A stretch of DNA of 64,000 nt from Apostichopus japonicus. Its lineage: Eukaryota; Echinodermata; Holothuroidea; Aspidochirotida; Stichopodidae. The translations under genes were made by a program, and so were the position numbers. Below the pieces are notes generated by a model. It was not told where the DNA came from and ran no database searches. It was given only the letters and a program-made list of their open reading frames with translations. Location of the stretch: contig NC_092580.1 in NCBI RefSeq assembly GCF_037975245.1, forward strand, positions 17,620,001 through 17,684,000, given 5' to 3'. Shown here one piece after another: positions 24,381 to 39,682 of the stretch (the stretch's first letter is position 1; every line of letters starts with the position of its first letter).

Positions 24381-27300
24381 ATGGCAGGTCTTGCAGGGCA
24401 GAATTGTGATCAGCCATCAGGAGACAACCCTAGAACGGTGACGATACGCGCTAATCATCCGCATCATCAGCTAGATGGATCCCAACTTACACTTCGAAGG
24501 CCCATTTACAATGAAAGAACTTTTAGCCAAAAATATCCACCGCAACAGAAGTCTTCGAAAAGTGCCAAAGATAAACTGCGTGGTACCTTCAGTTCAGATA
24601 AATGGAACTTACAAACCTTGAAGAATTTCTTTTACGGAATCGTCCCAATTGCTTACTGGCTTCCTCGGTACCAAATCAAGTCCGATCTGTTTGAGGATTG
24701 TCTCGCCGGTCTTACAGTCGGCGTCCTTCGTATACCTCATGGTAAGTACAATCACATTTAAACCTTAATATCCGGGACGTTGAAATGGAATTTACGTCAA
24801 TTCAGGGATTTCAGGCCTGTGAAGTTAAATTATGTGTCATATATATCTGGCTTTTCTTTTCTTTGGCAGGAATGGCACATGCGGTTTTGGCCACCCTCCC
24901 ACCTGTCTACGGTCTATACACAAATATCTTCCCTCAGTTAATTTATGCAGTCTTTGGTACCAGTAGACACGTTTCAATTGGTAAGTTAGATAGATAGATA
25001 GATAAACTTTATTGCATCCGATAGGGAAATTACATGCTTGCAGATAAAACAGTAAGATATAAAAACGATAGTATACAACAATAAGAGAACAATCAGTAGG
25101 ACAATAAAAGCATAAGAAATGCTAATAACAAGGAACGGGAACTGATGCGCCGAAGCTCACAGAAAGGCAAGGAATAAAAAGTATAAACAAATCACAAACG
25201 GTAAATATGATAAGAACCCAATGAAAGCAGGAAGGACAAAAGGCAAAAGATTAACGATTAAAAGATGCATTAAAAATTCTAACAGCTACATGTAGTTAAT
25301 TGCAAGGATCATCTTAGAATACATTATTGTCTCTTGAATCATCAATATGAAAATTCTTAATACTTTTCATGTTTTTTGTAAGCTAGTGATATATATATGT
25401 AACTAGCTGCCTAATTTGAGTAGACATACTGTATTTCATTTCGTTTCGTTTATTTCACTTTCTTTCTTTTTTACAATCACATTTACAATAATAAGTAATA
25501 CCAATGTCAAAGAAAGAAAAAAAGCATGGAAAATCTGAAAAAGCTATGCTTAGACACTCATAAAGTGCAGATTCACCATGAACAACATTGTTTACTGTAA
25601 ATTGTTAAAAAAAAAAACCTGCAAAGTTGATATCCGCAATTGCCCTACAGGTACCCTTCTGTCAATGTAAAGTTTATACTGTATAATGAAAATATTATAT
25701 GTACCTGTACCTAAAATCCAATATTATGAATAAAGTCCCAAAGTCCCCATTTCCTAGCGATTAGGCAAAAGAGTAAAACACACTGTGATACAGCTCAGCA
25801 ACATATACCTCCAGCCTGTGACAAAAGTTACTATATATACTTATAAATATACAAATACATACACACATACATATTGCTTGATCCAAAGGAAAGTTCATAA
25901 ACTATATAGTTCAATTTCTGTATTGCCCTGCCTTTCAAAACTTATAGAACGACTAGCATTTAACAGAGTCCAGAACATTTTAGACAAGCACAAAGCTCTT
26001 TCAGATGCCATTGACAAATCAAACAAAGCTTTTGACAAAGTCGACCACAACATTTAACTGCGCAAGCTGTCACACTATGGTTCGAAAGTTACTTGGCTCT
26101 CAGACAACAATACACTCACTATAATAATAATACAGACTCGGACATGGCTACTGTTCGTTGCAGGGTTCCCCCAAGGTTCAGTCCTTGGCCCACTTATATC
26201 TATCATTTATGTAAAGGACATACTATCTGTCTCACAAAATTCTTCATTAGTTTTTTTGGCTGACGACACAAACATTTTCTTTTCAGACTTTATCCCTAAA
26301 CGCCTAGAGCAGACTGTTTGTTCTGAATTCAAAGCTTATTATGATTGGTTTGCAGCTAACAAGCTATTGCAAACCAAACTTTTTGGTATTTAACAAACTT
26401 AAAGCATTTACAACGATTATGATTTTTAACATGAACATAAAATGGTCACACTCTGAATTCTGTGAGTAAGAATAAAATTTCTCGGGATAATTATCGATTG
26501 TAATCACACTTGGCCAGAACATATCCATAGTTTATCCTCACAAATTGCAAGTGGAGTCTGTATTATTGGTAGACTTAAATATGTACTACCAAAGAGCGTT
26601 ATTGGCACACTGTACTTCACCTTGATTTATCCGCATTTGACACATTGCAGTACTGTATGGTCGTGTACCAGGCAGTCTTACTTAAATCGCCTGTATCTTC
26701 TGCATGAAAGAGCTGTTCGACATATTTGTCATTGTGGCCCTCGTGATCACACTGGTATTCCTTTTAAAACATTAAATTTATTGAAACTTCAGGACATAAT
26801 CAATCTAGGAACTGCTTTATTCACAAATCCCTTCATACACAATCTGCTACCAGACGCTCTCTCTGACTTTTTCACAATCAACTTCCTTCATTCATAACTA
26901 CTACAATACACGAAATCCTCAGCTTCTTTTGCATATATACTATAAATCGCACAACTTCTTCCCACTCAAGCCTTCGGTATCGTGCCACCAATCTTTGAAA
27001 CTCATTACCTGTACCCAAGGCAATAAGTGACACGCCCAGCTTTAAGATCTTTAAGGTACCACTTTCCTAATTATTGTTTAAGCAATTTTAATAACTCTTG
27101 ACTAGTGATTGTCTGCCCCTAGTCTTTCACTACTTTGAAATACTCTTTTCATTTGTTGCATGGACACAGGTGTTCAGCTGAACTGGAATGTATTTCCAGG
27201 GGAGGGGGGGGGGGGGTAATTTAGTTATATTCGTTTGTACTATTTGAAAGTTATTGTTTGTTTTGCTTTATAGTACTTTGATTGTTCTCTTTCTCTGTGT

Positions 27301-30300
27301 TTTTAGGAAGTGGAGCCCCCCCCCCCCCCGTCCAGGGTTTATTGTTCCACTTCTTTCACTTCATGTATAATTCACTACTACTTCATGTTATTCGATATTT
27401 GTAAACATTTAAGTGCATGTTGTGAAAACAAACTTAAATAAATAAATAAATAAATGAATGAATGAATGAATGAATGAATGAATGAATGAATGAATGAATG
27501 AATGAAAGGATGAATGAATGAATGAATGAATGAATGAAAGGATGAATGAATGAATGAATGAATGAATGAATGAATGAATGAATGAATGAATGAATGAATA
27601 AATAAATAAATAAATAAATCACAAACTGAAAATAATACGTGTAGAATGTGCAGTACCATGCATTATCACTGTTTGTGACCATTTCAAAAGCGTGATATGA
27701 TCGTTGCCAAACAGAGAAACATGGTCGATGGTCAGATGACATTATTAGCCTCTGCAATCTTGGTGGGAAAAAGCTGTGTAACATGAGCTACTGTACATAG
27801 TAACTGTACATAGCTACTGTACATAGTAACAGCTACTGTACACAGTTGAAACAGGTATAGTGCACTGTCTTTTGTGAGCTCTATAGCTCTGTAGTAACAT
27901 CCTCGGTATAAGTGTCTTACTTCTAATGTCCTTTTGACTGTACAACTAAACTAAGTTAGAAATTAACTTGTTGGTTCATGTGTACTACTGTAGCTGTGCA
28001 CTATCACGCAGTGTCCCACTTTGCAACCAAAGAAATATATATGACAAACCTACATGAAAGACATAAATGCAGTTACAGTATCTGGTAAGCAATTTGGTAT
28101 CATCTTGCTGGTACAGTATGTATATCAAAAGCTGTACTTGATAACCAATGTTATGAGGTCTCTTTTGTAGATTAAACAGAGCTACTGTACCTGTAGTGTA
28201 TAGTTAATATCGATATCAGGAAAGAACATATCGCTTACTACTGAGGTACCAACTGTAGGCCTACATATTGTACCAGTACAAAGTTGTGTACTTGCTGTAA
28301 AAGCTGTACTTGATAACAAGCTGTACTTGATAACAAAAGCTGAACTTGATAACAAATGTTATATATGGGGTCTCTTTTGTAGATTAAACAGAGCTACCTG
28401 TAGTGTATAGTTAATATCTATATCAGGGAAGAACATATCACTTATTGTACTACTGAGGTACCTACATACTGTACCAGTACAAAAGTTTGGTAGTAGTGGA
28501 ATGTGCTTCAAAGTAAACTTTCTGTCGCCAATGATTAATATCAAATTAGTTCCAGTTTTAGAGCTAGCATCAAAACTTACTGAACATTAATAATAATAAT
28601 AATATGCAACTTATATAGAGCAATATGCAAAAGCGCTTTACAAAACATAATACATAAAAACAAAGTCGTAAAACATAAATACAAAACCAATACACCTAAC
28701 AAAGATAACATTTACACAATGTAAAGTAGAGGAAATGTTAAAAACACAGTGTAAAACTACATCAAATATCTGAATAAACTACTAAAATAACTATATAACT
28801 ATTACCATAACCTATCACACTTTCATAGCATATAAACCCTGCCTAGTCTACTGTACTTTGGATGTAAGAGTTGGACGATATATATATGTAGCCAGTACCT
28901 TTATGTGCCAAAAAAACACACATAGAAAGAAAAAAAAACAGATCCTGTACAAAACATGTAAATTGGGTGAATTGAAAAGTTTTGCGGCAATCAGGAAATG
29001 AAATCAAAATAGGACAGGAAAAGCAAGTTGTTAAACAGTATTATTTATCTTTGGTTGGGAAGTAAATTCTACACACAGTTGAGTGTTTGAAGTAGATAAT
29101 TTACTGCAGGGTCAGTGTCAGGCTAGGTCATTAGTGTGTTTGATATAAGTTTAATTGTAATGGCCAAGGGCATTTTTAAAACAATTTATCCATGGGGGAA
29201 AAGGGGATTGGTGGAGGGTGGGGGGTGGGGAGTGGGGGGGACTGGAATTGCATTCATAGTAGCATATACTAAAGTAGTTCAAACATGTGGTGGGGTGGTA
29301 GGGTGAAGGAACAGATTTTCAGGACTATTTTGCAAGTGGTATGATTGTCACAATTGCTTAGCTAGAAAGGATGTGATATTTTTCAAATTTGTTTTACTAA
29401 TACTACTGTTATTATGTGAACAGCTAAAAGGCAGGAACTGTAAGTCATCCACAAGATTATGTACAGTATCCAATGGTGCGGGAAAAGTGAAAGCAACAGT
29501 ATTCAATTTGACACATGATTTTGCATTTAACACAATCCACAAATCTTAGGGACATTTTGAAATTTTACAAGCATTAATTTCCCTTGTATGTATTCTACCC
29601 CTGCAGACACCATTGGTATACACTTTAGCCATAGATAGCATGCCAACATATGTATATGTAACTTAACACTCCTATTAAAGTAATCTTTGTTTCTAAAAAT
29701 ACATTAGGTAAACAGCATTTACTGGTTCTGTTTGCCTTGAACTGTTTGTTTTAGAGGCTCTTATCTTAATCGAGTTGAGATATTTGTTGGTTTGCCTCTC
29801 ATATTCCTAGCCTGATAACTGTTTTTCAATCCATATGGTACACAATGTGTTCAGTCTGTATGGCTCTACAGTATTATATGCCAGCAAAAGTGCATTTAAA
29901 ACCATTGTCAAACATCAGGTCTTCTCTGAAAGTTTAAGGAGCCTTTAGGGGATCAAAATGTCATGGCCCTTCATGGTGCCAATAATATGTTTTGTCCTGC
30001 GGGACTTAATTTCAATGAAACAACTGTCTACAAAGTTTGGTCACCTTTTAATCTCTGTACATGTTAATGTTGGTATCTCCATGGTTACCCCACAAAGTTA
30101 AAGCAAAAGACCGCTTGTAGAGAAAACTGTGCATTGCACCTCTGCAGACCTACAGTAATGTGGTTAATTATCATCAAACACCTTGCTTTGTATTTGAATA
30201 AAAAGTTATCTGATTATGTAGGGGATTACGACAATGCTTAGTTAATTATTATATAGCAAAGAAATACTTGATACATGTCTAGATGTACAGAAGGGATTGC

Positions 30301-33300
30301 ACATTCCCACTAGCATGTCACCGCATGCCACCCACTAGCATGCCACCCACTAGCATGTCACCCACTAGCATGCCACCCACTAGCATGTCACCCACTAGCA
30401 TAAAGGCTAGATACTGTAGCTCAGATTTATGGTAGCAAGTATGTGGGACTTGAGTCCCATTCCAGCAAAAGATTTCTTTGCTCTTCTCCTATTTGCTCTA
30501 GAGCTGGGGTGGGCCACATGCGGCCCGCCAGTGATTTTTTTGCGGCCTGTGAGATGTCTCAGAAAAAGAAAAAAAATCAATCTATTTTACATCATCACAA
30601 TAAACGACCTGCCTGGATTTTCTCACTCCCTTTCGGGTTGGGGAACCCACCTTACACATACCTCCCTGCTGCGGTCTCTTGGCCGCATCTGTATTGGTTA
30701 AATCCAGGAGGAAGAGAGAGTGTGCAGTGACTCGTAGGAGAGGTCACTGGGGGGCGCAGTGCTAAAATTTATGCCAGTGACATCTAGGTAGACTAGGAAA
30801 GGTGCGTTAGTGTTGTAGGAGACAGGGAAGTATCGTCGTTCGTAAATACCTAAACCAGTGAGTTTTGGGGTAATGTTACTAGTACAGTTAACCCTTTCAC
30901 TCTTTGTGGACTATGACCAATCAACATTACTAAAAGTTATCCCTTATTACTGACTATATATTCTGTGGGAACTATTGTGGTCCAAGTTGAAAAATAGAGT
31001 ATTCTTTAAAACTACAATGAAACAAACTAATCATATCTTACAAACATGTACTGAACCGGAAAAAAGATCGAATAAGATATATGCACTTACCATTTCTTGA
31101 CAACTTGAAAAAGGATCAATTTTCAAACTCCTTCTTCAGCAGACAAAAAAGAGGTGATATCAGAGCCGATGTTTGGTAGTAAAAGATTTGATTTCTCTGA
31201 TTTCTCTTCCGATCTAACTTTTCTCTTGAAGGAACAATGGCTGTTATCAGTATCATGGTTGGAGATGCTGTGGAGAAAGCTTATCAGAATATATATGGAG
31301 ATGAAATTAAGATGAATCATCCACCAGAAGATGAAGAAACAGAGAGAGCTAGGATAGCGTCCACCCTCGCTCTAATGGTTGGATTGATACAGGTGGGGGG
31401 TTACATCCACATAATTTACTCCTCTCATGGGATTTTACTCTGGCCAGAAAATGTTAACTTATAATATTTTTTTTATTTTTAAATTTAAAAAAAAAAAAAA
31501 ATTATTTTTAAAAAAATTTGGTGTTATTTTTTTTTTTTTGGACACCCATCCTTCATCATAAGATATTGTTGCTAACTTGAGATATGATTGATTGAAAGTG
31601 ACTTATTTTGAGTTACTTAAGTTACTATGGTTACTTATTTTGGCTGAGAGGTAAACCTACAATTTCTTCATGTAGTCCATAATGTTGTCGGCCCGGGTAG
31701 ATGTTCTTCAAATAGCTCTTAAGAAAGACTTAAGTCTCTAAAACAGTGTATTTTATATTAATATTCTTGCTTGATTTATCATTGAAAGTTGTCAAACCTA
31801 CAGGTGGTACATTTGGAATGTTGTCTTATTGGCTGTCAACGTTCTCTCAGCAAAATGCCCCTTCTTTTGTTCAAATGTTATTTTCCTGCGTCTGTTAATG
31901 AACAGAAATATTATAAAGGAAATCAAAGACCAAACCTTAGTGGCATATCTTCATTTTCTCGGGCAATAACTTACTTTTCTGCCTTCAAAGTGTGACCAAT
32001 TTTTTGTGACAGAGTCAGTTTTAAATTTCCAATATGTCTAAGTTACATTTGAACCATGTGTTGTATTTATACAACCATACACTGAATCGTGACAGCTAGC
32101 GTTAGGCTAGAAAAATTCTCAGAGGTTTGGAGATCAAACGATAAATTATAGTATTGATTTTGTAGGACAAAACTGTTTTTATGGGGTCAATTGGTTACCA
32201 CCTTGGTCAGTATCGTAGCAAATTGTGTTCTGACCACATTGGGTGGTCATACAAATTTGTAAACCCATTGTAAAAATCCAACATAAACTACACCATATAT
32301 CTTAGTACTGTATGATGAAAGCATTGTAGATAAGCTGATTAATGTCACACAAGTTTTTAGAAATGGTTTACCTCATCCTTGAACTTCCTGCAGGTTTTGG
32401 GTTAAAGTGCAATTATTACTTCCACAACATTTCCTGTCATTGTTTGGTAAAAAACTCTGAACTGACATCAAGGTGTCTGTTTCATGAAGTGAAATTTGTA
32501 TTCAGTAAATGTATATCAGCTTTCAGGGGCATTGCATTGATAACGTTTGGCCATTAACCTCAAAATTATAAATGTAATGTCTAAAAAGGCCGGTCAACAA
32601 AGTTACAGTGTTGTCAAAGGAAAATAGTGATTTTTTTTCTTTCTTAACTTACAGGTTGTCTCTTCACAAACTTAATATGCTTGCTCTACTGTACAGTATC
32701 TAGAGTTCAGTATTAACATTTTCACCACTGTACACCCTTAACAATCACGCCCAGTGATTGACCCTGCTAATATTCTACCACAAAAGTAACTTTAATATTG
32801 CTCATAAATACCCAAATGTGGTGAAAACAATTTTTTCTTTCTTTTTTTTCTGACACTTTTGGAGTCTGCTACTCATTCCTTTTTATACTGTACCTTATCA
32901 ATTTTTGTTTTTGTTTTGATTCCTGTTTTGAGGGAATGTTGTTTGACTGTGTAGGGCATAGAAACATTGTGAAAACAATTTGGTATGCTCACAAATTATT
33001 TTACTGCATCATTACTTACTTTATTACTGTCAACACTACACAAGTGACGTGGCCTATAAAACCCTGAAAACTTAAAATGATTCGATATGCAGTGACCTGA
33101 TGGCTTTGTTTACAGTAAAATTCATAGAATGCCTTCCTTACTATTTTCTTATGATTACTTTTTTTTTGTCTTTTCTATTTTCCAGTTTTTAATGTGCCTC
33201 CTTAGAGTGGGAATTATCACAAATTACCTTCCAGAACCTCTCGTTAGAGGGTTCACCACTGGTGCTGCCTGCCATGTCTTCTCCAGTCAATTCAACCATC

Positions 33301-34960
33301 TCTTTGGTATAGAGTTGGATCGATATACTGGTCCATTCTCATTAATTAAGGTATGGATCTTGAGGCTACGGTAGCATGTACGCTAAACTTTTTCCATGGC
33401 TGAGCTTACTAACTTTGAAGACATTGGTCTATTGTAATAATGTAGTTTGATAAGTTGAGCATACCATGAAGAAACAATGTAATCTTATTGAAACTGACAA
33501 TTGCATTGAAATAGTTGAATTATTTGATATATATATTTATTTCTTCCTTTTGCATTTCATCTGTAGACTTACAAGCCGTTCTTGCTAAATCTAGGCCTGA
33601 CAAATCCAACAACATTGTTGATATCGTTTTCAACTTTGCTGATTCTCATCTTCGTCAAGGAGTTTCAGGATTGCATAAGAGACCGATTTAAATGGCAGTT
33701 ACCTGTAGAAATGCTTGTGGTAAGCTGTCTACTGTTATTAATGGAGAATGATAATTATCAGCTAAATATCTTAATAACGATCTTTGTGATGTACCACCAG
33801 AACTACCTCAAGTATCTCAGGATGATATTGCTCTGTGTGTGAGGTGTTTGTTTTGAATCATGACGTCAGCAGGCTGTCATATTGTCAATGTGTGATGTCA
33901 TAGTGCTTTTCAGGGGCTGATAGAGGGTCATGCAGGGGGTCTTGGAGTCCTTCCTCAAAAACACTTAATCATGGATCCATGCCTGCTTGTAGGAGGTAAC
34001 ATAGTTTACTTTGTCTGTGTTCGTATTTTTTTTTTTTTTTGTCCTATTTTGAAGTGGAATGTAAACAGTATTGAAACTGGCTGAGCATTTTCAAACTCAT
34101 CTTTGTTACATTGCAATAAGTACCGGACACCATTAAAAGTTGAAGCACATGTGATTCAATGATGTCATAGTTTAACTTATTCAATTGTTCAGTCTTCTGT
34201 GCTAAAGAACATTAAACTTCAGCTATCTCATGGTCAATAAAACAGAAAGACTTTTCATAGCAGTTGTGATAGTTCTTCATCAAACAAATGGATTCAGATT
34301 TTTCTTAGCTGTTTCGGGGAGGTTGTTCATCTTCATGACTTATATTGAAGTTCATTCTCCTTTAACATTACAACATTTATTAACTTGATCAGGACTGAAA
34401 TGTTAAGCAGTTGGTATGGTTTGTAGCTTCATTTATCTTGTCATGGTACGGTTGTGCAGAAATTGTTATCTTAGTTTGAAGTATTTTGTTAAAGTAGATA
34501 TTTAGAATTTTGAGAAATATCCGACAACGTACGTCAATGTATGGTATTGCATTGCCAAAAAATGGGGAAAAAATGTTTTTGTCTTTGTTTTGCAGGTTGT
34601 CCTCGGTACCTTGTTTTCCCATCTGTTCAATTTTGAAGATAAGAAAGTGGCAGTTGTTGGCCAAATACCAAATGGGTATGTCATATTATGCTTCCCTTAA
34701 TAGCAACTGTTTTTGATATTCAAATATATATATATATATGTCTGTTCAAAGTATCTCTTTCGAGATCCGGCTTTAGGAATCACAAATGATTTTCGAGTTG
34801 GTCAGCATCATGTTTGATCTCTAGAGTAAGGCAAAATATGTCACCAAAAACAGAACTAGTATTGTTCGATATACAGGTGACAAACGCCTACAGTGGAATT
34901 ACGATCTTCCTTACCAGTTTCGAACCTCTGGACATACAATCAGCGTCCATAGCCTAGTGG

Positions 34961-35052
<92 letters not shown>

Positions 35053-38000
35053 AGAGAAAACCAGAGAAATAAGATATGACTCATAATTGACAAATAAGGA
35101 GTAAAGTTTTTGAAAATATATTGGGATTTTCGGTGCCCCTGGGACCTTCGTCAGCAATACTTGGCAGTCGAATGAAAAGTACAAAATGTAACACAATGAA
35201 AGTATGACGCTAGATAAGTGTAAGTTGCAACTTACACTTATCTAGCGTCATCCTTTCATTGTTGCCATGTTGCAATAATAAATTATTTCCCGTGTGAGAT
35301 TCCTTTGTGTTTGTGTATGATGGTATACCAGCATTAATATAACAATGCTGATAGCAAACAACTCAAAATAGTCAAAACAGGTTGTGTCTGTATCTGTCTG
35401 TGTGGGATGTTTAAGTATTGTTCTAATGAGTCAGCTGAAACTTGACTTGGCTGATATTTTATCACCATGTATATAATGGAATTGCAGATAAAAGTATAAG
35501 CCGTAACTTGTACAGATACAGCATTGCACACTTCTGTTTGGAAGCTCCAAACACTAGAAACTGTCTAGTTAGTCATACAGTATATTCCAGTCGGTTTTTT
35601 ATTTGTTCCTTTACTTAAATAAATCTTAAGCGCAACATCTGTGGTAGGGGAAACTTGCCATGGATGAATTGTTAACACTGTGTGTTGATGCCCCATATTA
35701 AGTAGAGGAAATTCTGTTGATTTTTGTTGAGGTCAAAGGTCGGAAATGAGGTCAGTTAGTGAACAGTGTCTCTGAAACATGGGTAACTCATCATGTCGTA
35801 GGAGAAACTTGCCATGGATGCATTGTAAACACTGTGTGTTTGATGCCCCATATTAAGTAGAGGAAATTCTGTTGATTTTTGTTGAGGTCAATTTGTAATA
35901 AATTTGGTATTTTTGATTGTGCACACTGTATTTCTGATTGCCAGATCACACACTATCAGGAAATAAAGCTTTTACCTTTAATTTCATTTTATGCTGTCAC
36001 TGCTTTGTAATATGTGGATGGGATTCTTGGTGAAAAAGAAAAAAAAAATCATCCTTTGCAAAGGCACTTGCTTTGAATTCACTGAATTGCCTGATCATTT
36101 ATTCAAACGTTTAATATTCTGCTTGACTGCACCACTTTTTCCACAGGATACCCACACCTTACATTCCTTCATTCACCTATGCATCAACGTTACTGCCTGA
36201 CGCCATAATTCTGTCCATTGTTTCATATGCTTTAGTCATCTCGTTATCAAACATATTTGCCAAGAAGCACAAGTACGAAGTCGACGCTAACCAGGCAAGT
36301 TTTCATTTTCTCTACTGAACATCAACATTTTTGCCACAAAATGCATTTATGTGTTCACCAGTATGAAATCATATATTTGCGGGATAATAATCTACAGTCA
36401 ATTCTGTGAAACGAAAGATAATGTTTGGAAATGAATCGATGTTATAACATGACTTCATATTAATGGTCATTGCCTTTCCTCTCGATGCTGAAGGATTAGG
36501 CTGTGTGGAAAGTTTGACTGCAGTGTACATTGTGCCCACACTTTAGTATGTACTCCTTGCCCTGTACCCTGTCCTCCCCCCCCTGCTCTATACCCCTCCC
36601 CAACGTTATCCATTTTCTTTCCCTAACATGTCACCATACTTCATCTGTTATCATTTAACCTTTCCATCATAACCATTATACAGTGGTGGTAATTCTGAAT
36701 ATGTCACCGTGTTGCAAAAACAACACAACCACAAAATTGGCAATGAACCAATGTTATAGCATTGCTTTATATAATCTTCAGTGACCTCCATTATGATAAA
36801 CAACAGATTAGAGTTTAAGACATGTTACTCCCGCACTTTATATCTATGCCCTACATCCTTCCAGCACCCTTTACCCCTAACCCCCTCACCTCATCCCTTT
36901 TCCTCCCTATCATGCCGCTATTGTAAGTTTCTCATAATCTTTTCCTTTAACCCTTTGGAAAATCATTGCAATTGTCGTTAAAGCGATTGTGCTGATCAGT
37001 TCTTGTCATATGCAGTACTCTCCAGTTTTACAGTTTACATGTCTCCACAACAGCAGAAAACATAAACCTTTGTGATTAGTAAATGTTGTAAATATACAGA
37101 GAACTAAACTGAAAATATGTAAAAACATGAAAACAAAGCAATTGCAAGTGCCTAAACTTGATTGGCTAGAATGGGATTCAAACCAACCAAAGTTTTCTTG
37201 CAAGCACTATAATTCTACCTCTTTCTGGGTTGCAATACAGAAGGAAACCAGTGTGATCTCTGGTTACACAGTGGGCAAGCTTGAAGCAATTTTGGCTTCT
37301 AACCGGCACCCCCAGGTCAAAAAATGGTTTTGTCGGAATTAAACACCAACTAAAGGTTTGGAAAAGCTTTATAGTTGGTAGAACACATTGCCGGTAAATT
37401 CTGAGGTCACTGACTCTAATTCCATTCAGGTTTTCAATAACTTCTTTGCTCTTTTCAAATTTGTACATAGTAAAACTAGTAAGAAGAATAACAATTCATA
37501 AAGTGGGGCATGTATCCTCAAGTTCACTATATTGTTTTCATGCACCCTATCATACAAAGGCAGCTTTAATTTGTTAACTTTCACATTCATTATTCACTTT
37601 CCACCATGTTTGCCTATAAATACACTATTAGTCATAATGCAGTGTGCTCCTTCAAAATTAAATGGCAATTGCAGACAGTAATCATTTTGAATGTAGCGTC
37701 TACCCATAAAATATATACATGCTCATTAAATTCACAAGTCATTTCCAACCCTTTGAAGGCATTGAAGACTCGCCCCAAACGAGTGCCGCGGTCTGAAAAA
37801 GTTAACTTTCCGTTGCTTGCAAATGACGTTTTCTTCTTGTCGCTACAAAATGCAGACAGTAATGAAACGTTATATCTATACCTGAGATGTCCACACTGCT
37901 ATGTACACTGTATTGTGGGTATTGACTGTAGCTTTACTGTATGTATTGACTGTACACTAGTGTCTAATTACCGAGCTGTGTGTGTATTTTCTGGGATCGA

Positions 38001-39591
38001 TGGTGGTGTCTAACACTTCTGTTACACCTCATTCGAAAGTAGGTCAGATTACCAGCATGAGACGCTTCTTAGTTCGTGAGTCTTCACACCCTTTAAGTAT
38101 ATTAAACAAGCAAACTATCCAAACCTGTGCGAAAAATTTAATATAAAAATTATTTGAGAACAGAAATATAATGGTTGGCAATGTTCAAAGTTATAAAAGA
38201 AGTTTCAAACACATTTGACCAAAAAACATTGCACAGTTTGTTAATGCACAACATCATAAATGAAACAGTATTCATTGCAGTGTTTTAATATTGAGTAATG
38301 GAGTCTGACATTATGAACATGAAATCACAGGGTTTAAAAGTTAACTGTAGTCCTCAATTGCAAACTGTTTGGACATTTTGACGAGCAACGACGTTGTAAT
38401 TTAAGCTAAGCTGTGGTCAATGAAATGGGAAACCTCTGCTGTCAACAGCAGGGTTTGAAATAACGGATGCCAACAGGTACCCCTACCACCTGCTCAACTG
38501 CCTTTTAAAATAACCAGTTACCGACAGCCATGCGTCTTTACTCAAATCCCTGTAGGTGCTCTAATAAAGACCTCGTCCATTAAACTTTGAATCATTGATT
38601 GTCGGTCTCAGAGCAGAATCAAAACTTTGGAAGGAAAAGGTGATAAGTGCCTGTTTTCTCCGGTGTCATTTCTGTTGGTACTTTCTCTAACTTTGGAAAA
38701 GAAAAAAAATGCCTTGGTGCACTTTCAAATTTGAAAATTACTTGCGATGTCCTTAAAAATGAGAAGTAATTCAGCGTTACCCTGGGGTTTAATAAAAATC
38801 CACGGCAAATTTTTTAACTTGTCCTTAAAAAAATTGCCTTGCCCCTATTCATCCATAATTCGAGGCCCTGGTCAGCAGTAGTTTTGACCATTAATAACAG
38901 AAAGCAAGAATAATTTACCTAATTGATTAGTATAAGATACTTTGTAATGCGAAGATGTACAGTATAGTGAAAAAAGGGGGTAAGATTTTTCTTAAAACTC
39001 TTTTCTTTACTGTATGTGCTAGTCTCTTTTCTGCACTTTTTCATTGAACATGATCATCATTTTTCTAACTATGATTTTCATTTGTTTAATTTTTTTAGGA
39101 ACTGTTTGCATTCGGAACTGCACACATTCTTTCTTCAGCCTTTTATTGTTACCCAACGACGTCATCACTCTCTCGTACATTGGTGAGAGACATCGCAGGG
39201 GGCAAGACTATGGTATTTAAATTTCATTCTACAATATATATAAGACCTTGTTACATACTGTACTTTAGGATATTATCTTTGTACCTATCATGATGAATTT
39301 CCTAAATTAAGATCAGCATTTTGTTTTATTTCTTTTATTTAGTGATCATACTCATTAGTGAATTGTTTTGTTTCATTTATTTATTCATCAAACTCATTAG
39401 TAAATTGTTTTGTTTCATTTATTTTATTTATCATACTCATTAGTGAATGTTTCGTTCATTTATTTATTTATCATACTCGTTAGTGAACTGTTTTGTTTCA
39501 TTTATTTATTTATTATACTCATTAGTGAATTGTTTCCTTTCATTCATTCATTCATTCATTCATTCATTCATTCATTCATTCATTCATTCAT

Positions 39592-39682
<91 letters not shown>

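Noticed and set aside
27378-27784. Minus-strand ORFs reading repeated Phe-Ile-His-Ser
   Set aside because: Translation of the (GAAT)n microsatellite. The same applies to the plus-strand ORFs at 39,410-39,718.
30303-30402. CRISPR-like regular repeat
   Set aside because: It is a plain 15-bp tandem repeat without unique spacers, in an animal intron.
37606-38013. 135-aa ORF inside SLC26 intron 7
   Set aside because: Low-complexity composition with no recognisable motif. The intron is fully explained by the flanking exons.
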